Shown here one piece after another: positions 9,057 to 17,577 of a DNA stretch of 64,000 bases. The DNA is from Aliihoeflea sp. 2WW (GTDB lineage: Bacteria; Pseudomonadota; Alphaproteobacteria; Rhizobiales; Rhizobiaceae). Numbering within the stretch: position 1 is the stretch's first letter; each line of letters starts with the position of its first letter. Location: NCBI RefSeq assembly GCF_000497755.1, contig NZ_AYOD01000001.1, positions 383,459 to 447,458 on the forward strand. Reading direction: 5' to 3'. Position numbers and translations under genes: made by a program. The notes beneath the pieces were generated by a model, which made no database searches, was not told where the DNA came from, and worked only from the letters and a program-made list of their open reading frames with translations.

Positions 9057-10086
9057 ATCCTCGCTCCTCAAGTTCCTCCAACGCCATGTCGACCAAATCC
9101 TGGTCGATGCCGATGGAGGAAGCCAGCCCATCCTGGCTGCTCATGAGCTTCGTGCGAGCTGCCGCAAGCTGCTCCTCTGTCGCAGTCACAATCGTGATCC
9201 CGCTGGCTGCAACTTTCTCGCGCGCTTCGAGCTGAGCTTCATCGGCAAGGCGGCGGGTCTCCTCAATCACCTCGACCCACGCTTGGGTCATGGCCTCCTG
9301 CAGATGTGGGCTCAAGTCATCCCAGAAGCGCTGCGAAACCATCGGCACATATTGGCCGAACCACTGGTCGTCCTCGAAGGCAAAGCGCAATCCCGCATCC
9401 CAAAGCTGCGCCGATGCGATGCTTTCGTGCGTGGAGGAAACGGCGTCGACGACATCAGTCGACAGAGCGAGCGGCACGTCGGGCCAGGCGATGAGGTTGG
9501 GCACGCCACCCATATCCTCGACCCGTTTGGCGTTCGACGTCCCCCCCGATATGCGAATACGCATGCCTGCGAGATCGTCGTGCGAATTGAGGGGACGGCT
9601 TGTCGAATAATAGTGCGACATGCCGAGGCTCATCCAAGGGCCCAGAACTTTGACGCGCATTCGCTCCTCGGCTTGCGCGTTGATAGCCTCGCCAAGTTCG
9701 CCGTCGATCAAATCCAGAGTGACCTCTTGCGGAACCCCATAGAATGCGGGCAAGGACGTGAGTGCCATTGCAGGCACCATGCCATCCAGAACCCAGGTCC
9801 CTGGGACGGCCATCTCCACGCTTCCCTGGCGCAGGGCACGTCCGACGTCGCGGTCACGGTAGAGCTGCGCGCTCGGGTAAACCTCAATGACCATTTCGTC
9901 ACCGACACGCTCGCGCAAAGCCTCCACGAAAAGCTCAACCCCTTCGTTTCGGACGTGGCTCGGATTGGTGTCGAGCGAGATGCGCAGCCGCTCGGCCGCC
10001 TCGACGAGGCCTGCTCCTGTCAGCGAAACAAGCGCCGTAGCAGCAAGTGCCGAGGCCTGCATTTTCCAGTTCAACCGGTATGGCAT
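9046..10086 (-). CDS. dctP: TRAP transporter solute-binding protein, DctP type
   Basis: A 346-residue periplasmic binding protein with a cleavable signal sequence (positive MPYRLNWK, a hydrophobic core, then probable cleavage after VEA near residue 30). The mature part has family features: VGDEMVIEVYPSAQLYRDRD, and RIRISGGTSNAKRVEDMGG carrying the conserved arginine region that binds substrate carboxylate. It captures the acid in the periplasm and delivers it to DctQM. It is 89 bp downstream of the MmgE/PrpD gene in the same operon, with a TTTCTCCTCC-complement ribosome-binding site before the start. The substrate class (mono- or dicarboxylate) is inferred only from the family and gene context. 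Confidence 0.94.
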   Translation of the reverse strand: MPYRLNWKMQASALAATALVSLTGAGLVEAAERLRISLDTNPSHVRNEGVELFVEALRERVGDEMVIEVYPSAQLYRDRDVGRALRQGSVEMAVPGTWVLDGMVPAMALTSLPAFYGVPQEVTLDLIDGELGEAINAQAEERMRVKVLGPWMSLGMSHYYSTSRPLNSHDDLAGMRIRISGGTSNAKRVEDMGGVPNLIAWPDVPLALSTDVVDAVSSTHESIASAQLWDAGLRFAFEDDQWFGQYVPMVSQRFWDDLSPHLQEAMTQAWVEVIEETRRLADEAQLEAREKVAASGITIVTATEEQLAAARTKLMSSQDGLASSIGIDQDLVDMALEELEERGYGD

Positions 10087-10175
10087 GATGTTTCTCCTCC
10101 TAGCTTTTGAATCTTCTTACTTGCGGAAATACTTATGGCCGATCCCACGCGTTACGGGCTCTCCTCCCCAAACCG

Positions 10176-11537
10176 TCATGGGTGTACCGTCAGTGGCACC
10201 TCCCGAACTGAGACAAGGTTCGGCATGTCTCCCAGTGACCGGAACAGCCGTGCTGCATGATCGTCTGACAGATGCGCATGGCAGCAATCCAGGAATTTTT
10301 CCTCGAGTTCATCCTCGCTCATAGGGCTTTGCCAGCTTCCCTTGGCATGAACGATAGGGACGTGAGCCACACGCCGCCCATCGCGCAACCGTACACTGAC
10401 GGTGTCCGAGGGTGCGAATGGCAACCCAGGCATGGTTTCATCGGTCGTGGTACAGGTCACCTTGCGCATTGCCGCGACAACGTCGCTGCGGCCCACGAAA
10501 TCGTCGGTGAGTTCGCTCAACCCGACCTTGCGCTCTACGAGCGCCGACGCCATCGCAAACTCCATCGAGAACTTCGCCTCCAGGCCGGTTTTCGGCGCGA
10601 TATTGCGCAGCATCAGGCGCTGGGTGCGTCCCGTCTCGACGTGAATTTCCTCTACTTCATCGGGACGAAGGTCATGGCCTTCGGCAAGATCGATCATGGC
10701 ATCGATAGAGCGGTGCGTCGCATAGCAAATCGGGTAGCGTTTGATGTGAACGCCCTGCTCCTCAAGTCGCCACTCTTGTCCCAAACCCAAATACCCTCGC
10801 GCCAAGTCAGGCGAGCCGCTGGCCGAATGAGCGCGCAGGAAGCCTGTGCGGTGTTCGAGCGCATCGGAAGAACCGGTGAAACCCGCCTTCGCCAGACGTG
10901 CCGCCATCACGCCCGCTTGCGCTGCGCGTCCGGCGTGGAGCGATTTCGTCATGGTGCCGAAATTGGCGACGAGGCCGGATGCAAGTGACGCTGCGATCGC
11001 GAGCGCATGGCCGGTCGTCTCGTCATCGAGCCGGTTGAGATAGGCGCAGGCGGCCGCGCTGGCGAGCGTACCGGAGACCGCAGTCGGATGAAATCCGCGC
11101 TCATGCATTGCGCCGGGCTCCAGATTTTCGAGAAGCGCCCACACTTCATACCCAGCGACATAGGCCGCCAGCGCCTCGGCACCACCAACATCGAGCGCCC
11201 AGCCCTCCGCCAGGATGGCAGGTGTCATGGCAACGCTCGGATGACCATCGAGCCCGACATCGTCGTAATCGAGCACATGACCGGCAACGCCGTTGACAAG
11301 GGCCGCATCTGCGGGGGAGAGCCACCGGCCCAGTGGGATCTCTGGAACACCGTCATTGGCGCGCGTTTCGTGGACCGTGTCGGCAACGAGCCGGGGTGCG
11401 GGTTCGTTGCGGCCGGCGATCATGACCGCCACGCAGTCGCGCATGCCGATCCGCGCCGCGTCAAAGCAACGCGCGGGGATATCTTGCGTCGAAAGCCCGG
11501 AGACGAACGCCGCAATGTCCATGGTCAACCCAGTCAA
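10176..11537 (-). CDS. MmgE/PrpD family protein
   Basis: A 453-residue member of the MmgE/PrpD family, which includes 2-methylcitrate dehydratase and cis-aconitate decarboxylase; the exact reaction cannot be read from the sequence. Family features are the all-helical N-terminal domain with GMRDCVAVMIAG, the GHVLDYDDVGLDGHPSVA segment with conserved Asp/His residues, and KRYPICYATH further on. TTG 11537 was chosen because a GGGAGG site precedes it by 7 nt; an in-frame ATG at 11522 is the alternative. It follows the acyl-CoA dehydrogenase by 37 bp. In this operon it may dehydrate, isomerise or decarboxylate the acid before or after CoA activation. Confidence 0.88.
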   Translation of the reverse strand: MTGLTMDIAAFVSGLSTQDIPARCFDAARIGMRDCVAVMIAGRNEPAPRLVADTVHETRANDGVPEIPLGRWLSPADAALVNGVAGHVLDYDDVGLDGHPSVAMTPAILAEGWALDVGGAEALAAYVAGYEVWALLENLEPGAMHERGFHPTAVSGTLASAAACAYLNRLDDETTGHALAIAASLASGLVANFGTMTKSLHAGRAAQAGVMAARLAKAGFTGSSDALEHRTGFLRAHSASGSPDLARGYLGLGQEWRLEEQGVHIKRYPICYATHRSIDAMIDLAEGHDLRPDEVEEIHVETGRTQRLMLRNIAPKTGLEAKFSMEFAMASALVERKVGLSELTDDFVGRSDVVAAMRKVTCTTTDETMPGLPFAPSDTVSVRLRDGRRVAHVPIVHAKGSWQSPMSEDELEEKFLDCCHAHLSDDHAARLFRSLGDMPNLVSVREVPLTVHP

Positions 11538-11574
11538 TTTTTTTCCTCCCGGACGCAGTGGAGCCAATGCCTTT

Positions 11575-12786
11575 TCAATAGGATCGCGGCAGACCGAGCA
11601 CGTGCTGGCCGACATAAGCGAGGATCAGATTGGTCGAGATGGGAGCGATCTGATAAAGCCGCGCCTCACGCCATTTGCGCTCGATGTCGTATTCCTTGGC
11701 GAAGGCGAAGCCGCCATGGGTCTGCATCGCTGCCTCCGCCGCGTTCCAGGTCGCTTCGGACGCCATTAGCTTGGCGATGTTCGCATCCGCTCCGCACTCG
11801 CGTCCCGCATCGAAGAGTGCGGCTGCGCGGCGGCACATCATGTCGGCGGCTTCCAACTCCGTGAAGCAGCGCGCAAGGGGGAACTGTACGCCCTGATTGG
11901 CGCCGATCGGGCGACCAAAAACCTCACGTGAGCCAGCGTACTCCTTCGCCTTCTTCAGGAGCCATCGCCCATCGCCCAGCGCTTCCGTCGCGACAAGAAT
12001 GCGCTCGGCATTCATCCCGTCGAGAATGTAGCGGAAACCCTTTCCTTCCTCGCCAATGAGGCTATCGGCGGGAATTTTCATATCGTCGAAGAAGACTTCC
12101 GTCGTGTTGTGGTTGATGAGGGCGTCGATGGGATTGATCGTCAGTCCCTTGCCGAGGACCTCGCGCATGTCGACCAGAAAAACCGACAGGCCCTCTGTCT
12201 TGCGCTTCACCTCCTCAAGCGGAGTTGTGCGAGCGAGAAGAAGCATCAGGTCCGAATGGCGCGCGCGCGATGTCCACACTTTCTGGCCGTTGATGACATA
12301 GGTATCGCCGCGCCGTTCAGCGCGCGTCTTGAGTTTGGTGGTGTCCGAGCCCGTGGTAGGCTCGGTCACTCCGAACGCCTGCAAGCGCAATTCGCCTCTC
12401 GCGATAGCGGGCAGATACGTTCGCTTTTGCGCCTCGCTGCCGTGCCGAAGAAGCGTTCCCATGATGTACATCTGCGCGTGCGCGGGGCTCGCGGTACATC
12501 CCGACGCGTTGATCTCCTCAAGAATGACCGCCGCAGCACGAAGTGGCAGGCCGGACCCACCATAAGTTTCGGGAATGAGGGCACCGAGAAACCCGGCTTT
12601 CGTAAGTTCGTCGACGAACTGGCTGGGATATCCGCTTTCGCTCTCCAGCTTGCGCCAGTATTCCGAAGGATAGCGCACGCAGATGCGGCGCACCGCTTCA
12701 CGCAGTTCGGGATAGTCCTCGCCTAGGGTGACAAAGACTTCGTTCTCTTCAATTTCCCTGGCTAAGGCCTGGTTTGCAGTACTCAC
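11575..12786 (-). CDS. Acyl-CoA dehydrogenase
   Basis: A 403-residue flavoprotein of the acyl-CoA dehydrogenase family, full length, starting with GTG. It has the FAD/substrate motifs GVTEPTTGSDTTKLKT and VINGQKVWTSRARH, and the C-terminal QTHGGFAFAKEYDIER, where the catalytic glutamate and FAD contacts usually lie. It introduces an alpha,beta double bond into an acyl-CoA and passes electrons to ETF. The neighbouring enoyl-CoA hydratase and HMG-CoA-lyase-like genes suggest a short branched or dicarboxylic acyl-CoA. The 30-bp spacing from the preceding gene supports co-transcription. Confidence 0.93.
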   Translation of the reverse strand: MSTANQALAREIEENEVFVTLGEDYPELREAVRRICVRYPSEYWRKLESESGYPSQFVDELTKAGFLGALIPETYGGSGLPLRAAAVILEEINASGCTASPAHAQMYIMGTLLRHGSEAQKRTYLPAIARGELRLQAFGVTEPTTGSDTTKLKTRAERRGDTYVINGQKVWTSRARHSDLMLLLARTTPLEEVKRKTEGLSVFLVDMREVLGKGLTINPIDALINHNTTEVFFDDMKIPADSLIGEEGKGFRYILDGMNAERILVATEALGDGRWLLKKAKEYAGSREVFGRPIGANQGVQFPLARCFTELEAADMMCRRAAALFDAGRECGADANIAKLMASEATWNAAEAAMQTHGGFAFAKEYDIERKWREARLYQIAPISTNLILAYVGQHVLGLPRSY

Positions 12787-12816
12787 GACTATTCCTCCCT
12801 CGCAGAGATTTCAGGA

Positions 12817-13755
12817 TCAGGCCGCCTTTTCCACTGGCATGCGGAAGGTCTTGGGAACGCCGGCGCGCGCAATGGCGCCTCCCATCTTCTCCCCGGGCAG
12901 CCAGCGTTCCACCTTGGCGCGCAACGCAATCAGCCTCTCGATGTCGATGCCGGTATCAAAGCCCATGGCCTCGAGCATGAAGACGGTATCTTCGGTATCG
13001 ATATTGCCCGTTGCGCCGGGCGCGAACGGGCAGCCGCCGAGCCCGCCGAGCGACGCGTCGAAGGCGCGGACGCCTGCGTCCAGCGCGGCAGCGACATTGG
13101 CCAAGCCAAGCCCTCGCGTGTCATGGAAGTGCGCCGCGACCGGCAGTGGCGCGACGGCGCGCACGACCGCGCTCATTAGGCGCTTTACTTGGGCGGGGTC
13201 GCCATAGCCGACTGTATCCGCCACGATGATTTCGTCGGCGCCAAGGGCAGCCAGTCGCTCGGCGATCGCGACGACCCTCTGCTCGGAAACGGCGCCCGAG
13301 ATGGTACAGCCGAAAGAGGTCGCAATCCCTGCGCCAAGCCGCACACCAACGCCCGTGGCGGCATCGCGCAATTGGACGATGCGACCGAAATCGGCTATCG
13401 ACTCGTCGGTGGACCGACGCACATTCGCCATGTTGTGTTCTTCCGACGCCGATAGAACGTAGTTCAGCTTTCCGACGCCCAGTTCCATTCCTCGCTGGGC
13501 GCCCCTCAAGTTGGGAACGAGCGCGGACAGCGTGCCGTTCGTCCTCGTCTCGTTCGCCCGCCGGAACACCTCATCACTGTCGGCGAACTGAGGGACTATT
13601 TTCGCCGGCACGAAGGAAGTCAGCTCGATTTCGCTGATTCCTGCGTCGAGCGCGCCGCAGCACCATTCGAGCTTGCGGTCTGAAGACAGCACCGTCTTAA
13701 CCATCTGCAAACCGTCGCGCAGGCCGACCTCGCGGACATAGGCACGTTCAGTCAT
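12817..13755 (-). CDS. Hydroxymethylglutaryl-CoA lyase-like protein
   Basis: A 312-residue TIM-barrel protein of the HMGL family. Active-site elements are complete: REVGLRDGLQ with the metal-binding Asp, HFHDTRGLGLAN with the metal-binding histidines, and the Cys loop GGLGGCPFAPGATGN, typical of true HMG-CoA lyases. It should cleave a 3-hydroxy-acyl-CoA of HMG-CoA type to acetyl-CoA plus a keto acid. The start at 13755 is preceded by AGGGAGGAAGAG; a longer frame upstream overlaps the enoyl-CoA hydratase and has no homology. A citramalyl-CoA or related lyase specificity cannot be excluded. Confidence 0.93.
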   Translation of the reverse strand: MTERAYVREVGLRDGLQMVKTVLSSDRKLEWCCGALDAGISEIELTSFVPAKIVPQFADSDEVFRRANETRTNGTLSALVPNLRGAQRGMELGVGKLNYVLSASEEHNMANVRRSTDESIADFGRIVQLRDAATGVGVRLGAGIATSFGCTISGAVSEQRVVAIAERLAALGADEIIVADTVGYGDPAQVKRLMSAVVRAVAPLPVAAHFHDTRGLGLANVAAALDAGVRAFDASLGGLGGCPFAPGATGNIDTEDTVFMLEAMGFDTGIDIERLIALRAKVERWLPGEKMGGAIARAGVPKTFRMPVEKAA

Positions 13756-13786
13756 CTCTTCCTCCCTGATATTGCACCGGCAACGC

Positions 13787-14584
13787 CTAGCGCCCTTCGA
13801 AGACCGGCCGGCGCTTTTCGTTGTAGGCCAGCACGCCCTCGCGCCGGTCCTTTGTCGACACCAGCCGATTGTAGGCCTCGATTTCGAAGGCCAGCCCATC
13901 GGCGAGTGACATCTGAAGGCCTCTTGCGATCGACTGCTTGGCCTGGCGCACCGACAGCGGCGCGTTACCGGCGATATGCCGCGCAACCGCCACGGTTTCC
14001 TCCAGCAGGTCATCGCGTTCGACGATCCTGTTGACGAACCCCCAGTCGAGCGCTTCCTCCGCCGAAAAAGGCCTGCCCGTGAGAATGAGCTCCTTGGCAC
14101 GGCGTTCGCCGATCGCGCGCGGCAGGTTCTGCGTTCCACCCGCGCCGGGCATGATCCCGAGCGTGACCTCCGTCAGCGCGAAGCGGGCCTGCGGGGCTGC
14201 GTAGATGAAGTCGCAGGCAGCCGCGATCTCGCACCCGCCTGCGAACGCCGCCCCGTTGACCGAGGCGAGGACGGGAAGCGGGCAGAAGAGGAGCGCGCGA
14301 AGCATGCGTTCGAACACGAGATGCTGCGCGCCCCATTCGTCGTCGCTCATGCCCCGACGCTGCTTGAGATCGCCCCCCCCGCAGAACGCCTTCTCTCCGC
14401 GCCCGGTCAGAACCACTGCACGCGCGCCTTGCGGGTCCAGCGCCAGCGTCTCGAACACGTGCATGAGGTCATACCCCATCTGCGTGTTCATGGCATTTGA
14501 GACATCGGCACGGTCGAGCGTGACGATCAGCACATGCGCGTCGCGCCACTCCAACGTGATCGTTTCATAGCTATCCTGCAGCAT
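13787..14584 (-). CDS. Enoyl-CoA hydratase/isomerase family protein
   Basis: A 265-residue crotonase-fold enzyme. Oxyanion-hole segments GEKAFCGGGDLKQ and NGAAFAGGCEIAAACD are present, and both glutamates of true hydratases are retained (one in GGCEIAAACD, one in TEVTLGIMPGAGGTQ). It probably adds water to the enoyl-CoA made by the neighbouring acyl-CoA dehydrogenase. With an HMG-CoA-lyase-like gene immediately downstream, 3-methylglutaconyl-CoA hydratase activity is an attractive but unproven assignment. It overlaps the CoA-transferase gene by 14 bp. Confidence 0.93.
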   Translation of the reverse strand: MLQDSYETITLEWRDAHVLIVTLDRADVSNAMNTQMGYDLMHVFETLALDPQGARAVVLTGRGEKAFCGGGDLKQRRGMSDDEWGAQHLVFERMLRALLFCPLPVLASVNGAAFAGGCEIAAACDFIYAAPQARFALTEVTLGIMPGAGGTQNLPRAIGERRAKELILTGRPFSAEEALDWGFVNRIVERDDLLEETVAVARHIAGNAPLSVRQAKQSIARGLQMSLADGLAFEIEAYNRLVSTKDRREGVLAYNEKRRPVFEGR

Positions 14585-15725
14585 GACTGCTCCTCCGGTT
14601 ATCGCTTTCCCCCAGAAGCGGCGCGGGACGCATGTTTCGCGGACGCGAGCCGTCGAACGATATCGGAATGCCCATGAGCGGCAGCGTATCGCCCTCCACC
14701 GGCTCGACCATGCGCAAAGCCTTGGTCTGAGGGTGGTCCATCACCTGGTCCACGGTCTGGATCGGCGCGTTGGGAACGCCGGCCGCATCTAGGAGAGCTG
14801 CGAGCGTCTGCGTGTCATGCGCTCGCGCGCTCGCCTCGATTTCGCTCAGGAGCTCTTCCCGACGGGCGACGCGGCCCGCATTCGTGGCGTAGGTGGGATC
14901 GGCTGCGAGATCTTCCCGGCCGATCGCCCCGCAAAGCTTGCGGAAGAGGTTGTCGTTGCCGGCCGCCACCATCAGCCAGCCGTCGGCGGTGCTAAAGGCC
15001 TGGTATGGTACGATCTCGGCCACACCCGAGCCGAAAGGCATGCGTACCTCGCCAGAGGCGCAGTAGCCGGCAAGATGCCCCGTCATCCAGGCCAGGCCCG
15101 TCTCGTAGAGCGAAGTTGAGACCTGCGCGCCCCGACCGGTTTTGCCGCGCTCGATCAACGCCGTGAGTATGGCAATCACCGCCCACATTCCCGCGGCCAT
15201 ATCCATGACCGAGACCCCGACGCGGATCGGAGGACGCCCCCCCTCTCCCGTCACGCTCATCACACCCGAAAAGGCCTGCATAAGGGGATCGTATCCCGGA
15301 CGACCGGCCAGCGGCCCCTGCGAACCGAAGGCGCCGATATCGCACCAGACCAACTCGGGCGCTTCATCGCTGAGGCGATGCGGGCTCAGGCCGTAGCGAT
15401 CGAGAATACCAGGGCGCAGGTTCTGGATGACGGCATCGGCCTCCGCGACTATCCGTCTCCGCAGCCCCTCCGCCTGGGTTGGGTCAGAAAAATCTACAGA
15501 AACACTCTCTTTTCCCCGGTTCATAGCGAGAAACGTTGTTGCCGCATCGTTCCAGAAAGGCGGGCCCCATCCCCGCGCATAGTCGCCACCAGACGGATTT
15601 TCCACTTTCACCACCCGCGCACCCAGATCAGCAAGAACCAGCCCCGCATATGGTGCGGCGATGCTATGGCCCAGTTCGTACACGGTAATTCCTGAAAGTG
15701 GCTGCGGTCGCTGCATGATTCCCAA
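14571..15725 (-). CDS. CaiB/BaiF family class III CoA-transferase
   Basis: A 384-residue class III CoA-transferase: N-terminal Rossmann segment with ELGHSIAAPYAGLVLADLG, then KVENPSGGDYARGWGPP, and the catalytic aspartate in VGVSVMDMAAGMWA. The family moves CoA from a donor such as succinyl-CoA to a free acid; eukaryotic SUGCT of this family acts on glutarate, 3-hydroxy-3-methylglutarate and related dicarboxylates. It is the first gene of the leftward nine-gene operon and would activate the acid imported by DctPQM. Start choice is uncertain: TTG 15725 has an AGGGA site at good distance, whereas ATG 15716 gives a more conventional N-terminus. Confidence 0.92.
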   Translation of the reverse strand: MGIMQRPQPLSGITVYELGHSIAAPYAGLVLADLGARVVKVENPSGGDYARGWGPPFWNDAATTFLAMNRGKESVSVDFSDPTQAEGLRRRIVAEADAVIQNLRPGILDRYGLSPHRLSDEAPELVWCDIGAFGSQGPLAGRPGYDPLMQAFSGVMSVTGEGGRPPIRVGVSVMDMAAGMWAVIAILTALIERGKTGRGAQVSTSLYETGLAWMTGHLAGYCASGEVRMPFGSGVAEIVPYQAFSTADGWLMVAAGNDNLFRKLCGAIGREDLAADPTYATNAGRVARREELLSEIEASARAHDTQTLAALLDAAGVPNAPIQTVDQVMDHPQTKALRMVEPVEGDTLPLMGIPISFDGSRPRNMRPAPLLGESDNRRSSHAAG

Positions 15726-15782
15726 GTCACTTCCCTCGTGCTGTTGTCAGGGAAACGCTATTGTGGGATTGTCGGCATGTCA

Positions 15783-15796
15783 AGAAAACGTTTTCT
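15783..15796. promoter_or_regulatory. CG-centred LacI-type operator palindrome
   Basis: A perfect 14-bp palindrome, AGAAAACGTTTTCT, lies in the 91-bp divergent region between the CoA-transferase and acyl-CoA synthetase genes. CG-centred, A-rich/T-rich symmetric sites are typical of LacI/GalR regulators, and a LacI-type gene is the last gene of the leftward operon. One site here could control both directions. Binding is inferred, not shown. Confidence 0.75.
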
Positions 15797-15816
15797 CACC
15801 ATCGGAGGATAGAGAT

Positions 15817-17364
15817 TTGGACCGGATAGCGTGGGGGCAGGAGTTTTCGTCGTTGTCGCAGCGCTTTGCTGGGCGCATTGCGGTAACCGACGACGAGGGA
15901 ACAATGTCCTATCAGGAGTTGTTTTCCCGCGCGGCCGGATTGGCCAATCTTCTGCGGGAGCGAGACCTGCCCCCGGGCACTCCGGTCGCGACCTATATTG
16001 CAAACTCCCGCCAGGCCGTATGGGTCAGCTACGGGGCAATCGCAGCCGGCATCGCGGAAGCCTCGATCAACCCCATGCTCGTTGCCGACGACGTGGCCCA
16101 CTGCATCGAGACCTGCGGCACCAGACTGCTGCTGACAAGCCGCGCGCGCATCGACGGGCTCGCTTCGCTGCGACAGACGATCCCCGGTCTTGAGATCGTC
16201 GCGATCGATGATATCGAAAGCGGCTGCACGACGGGGCTGGCCGGCTTTTCGGGCGAATCCGAGGCGCATGGCAAGATCATCTTCACCTCGGGAACGACCG
16301 GGCGTCCGAAGGGAGTTGTTTACACGCATCGGGGTCGCTGGCTCGCCAACATCGTGTTGCGCGCCAGCCTTCCGGTCGCGCCCGCTCCCGGGATGGACGT
16401 ACTGCTTCTGACGCCGTTCTCCCACGGCGCCTCGCTCATCACCTATGCCTATCTTGATGGAGGCGCGCAGGTAACACTGCTGGACGGCTTGGACGTCGAC
16501 AAGGTGGAAGCCATACTGAAAAACGGGCAGGTCGGCCAGCTTTTCGCGCCGCCAACCGTCCTCGCCAAGCTGATGACCCGGCTCGACGGGACGCGGATCG
16601 AATCGATCCACACCATCTTCTGCGGCACCGCTTCCCTGTCTCCGCAGCTTTACGAACGTGTCCGTGCGTGTTTCGGTCCTGTCGTTCGGATTACCTACGG
16701 TAAATCGGAGACTTTCAATCCCATCACCATATTGACGCCATCCGAAACCGACGCGTGGTATGCGGACGATGCCGCGGCGCGCACGACCTGCGTCGGCTGG
16801 CCGGCCAGCGGCATTGAAATTGCCATCGCGGATGAGGAGAACGAGGCAGACGGGGCCGACACTCGCGTGGGGCCCGTTATGCTGCGCGCACGCCACCAGT
16901 TCGCCGGCCTAATGGTCGACGGCGGGTTCACGCCCCACCCCGCCGACGCCTTCCACCGCACGGGAGATGTCGGCTTTCTCGACAAGCACGGGCGGCTGCA
17001 TCTCGTGGGGCGGGAATCCGACCTCATCAAGACGGGCGGCTATCGGCTCAGCCCGGAAGAAGTCGAAGCCAGCCTTGGCAGAAAGCTTCTCACCTGCGAA
17101 TTCGTAGTCGTGGGCCTTCCTTCCGCCTACTGGGGAGAGGTGGTGACGGCGGTTCTGATTGCGCCCGGCGCGGGTGAGTTGGACCATCTTGCGGAGGCGG
17201 CCGCCCAGATGACGCCCTACAAGCGCCCGCGCCTCTTTGCCGTTCTGGACGAGATGCCGCGCAACGCGATGGGGAAAATCGTCCGGTCGCGCGTGCGCGA
17301 CGCGGTGCTCGCCCGCTACGAATTGTCCGATGGCAGTCATCCGGAGCTGCGGCAGCGGGCCTAA
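15817..17364 (+). CDS. AMP-dependent acyl-CoA synthetase (ANL superfamily)
   Basis: A 515-residue adenylate-forming enzyme with all core motifs: P-loop IIFTSGTTGRPKGVVYTH, the A5 region YGKSET, HRTGDVGFLDKHGRLHLVGR followed by DLIKTGGYRLSPEEVE, and the C-terminal catalytic lysine in PRNAMGKIVRSRVRD. It joins a carboxylate to CoA through an acyl-adenylate. TTG 15817 is used because GGAGG lies 8 nt upstream and the frame upstream of it overlaps the operator region and the divergent gene. It stands alone in its direction, opposite the catabolic operon, and appears to share its palindromic operator. It offers a second, ATP-dependent activation route beside the CoA-transferase. Confidence 0.9.
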   Translation: MDRIAWGQEFSSLSQRFAGRIAVTDDEGTMSYQELFSRAAGLANLLRERDLPPGTPVATYIANSRQAVWVSYGAIAAGIAEASINPMLVADDVAHCIETCGTRLLLTSRARIDGLASLRQTIPGLEIVAIDDIESGCTTGLAGFSGESEAHGKIIFTSGTTGRPKGVVYTHRGRWLANIVLRASLPVAPAPGMDVLLLTPFSHGASLITYAYLDGGAQVTLLDGLDVDKVEAILKNGQVGQLFAPPTVLAKLMTRLDGTRIESIHTIFCGTASLSPQLYERVRACFGPVVRITYGKSETFNPITILTPSETDAWYADDAAARTTCVGWPASGIEIAIADEENEADGADTRVGPVMLRARHQFAGLMVDGGFTPHPADAFHRTGDVGFLDKHGRLHLVGRESDLIKTGGYRLSPEEVEASLGRKLLTCEFVVVGLPSAYWGEVVTAVLIAPGAGELDHLAEAAAQMTPYKRPRLFAVLDEMPRNAMGKIVRSRVRDAVLARYELSDGSHPELRQRA

Positions 17365-17577
17365 TGTCCAAGGCACACTGCACACAAAATTCCAGGATGA
17401 CGCACCTTGCCCACCCATCGATCGAAAAAATGAACCGGAAATAAAACTCATCCAGAAGTTGCCTGTCAACTGCCTCCCAGCGGTGAAGAGTGAGGTCGTT
17501 TCCGACGCGAGACCATCAGTGGAGAAGCAACTGCGGATGAGATCTGTCAAGCCAGCCCTCTTGGGAAAGGTTACTAA

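Noticed and set aside
8929-10110. Rightward frame (about 390 codons) opposite dctP
   Set aside because: The minus strand encodes a complete TRAP binding protein with signal peptide, so this is antisense noise.
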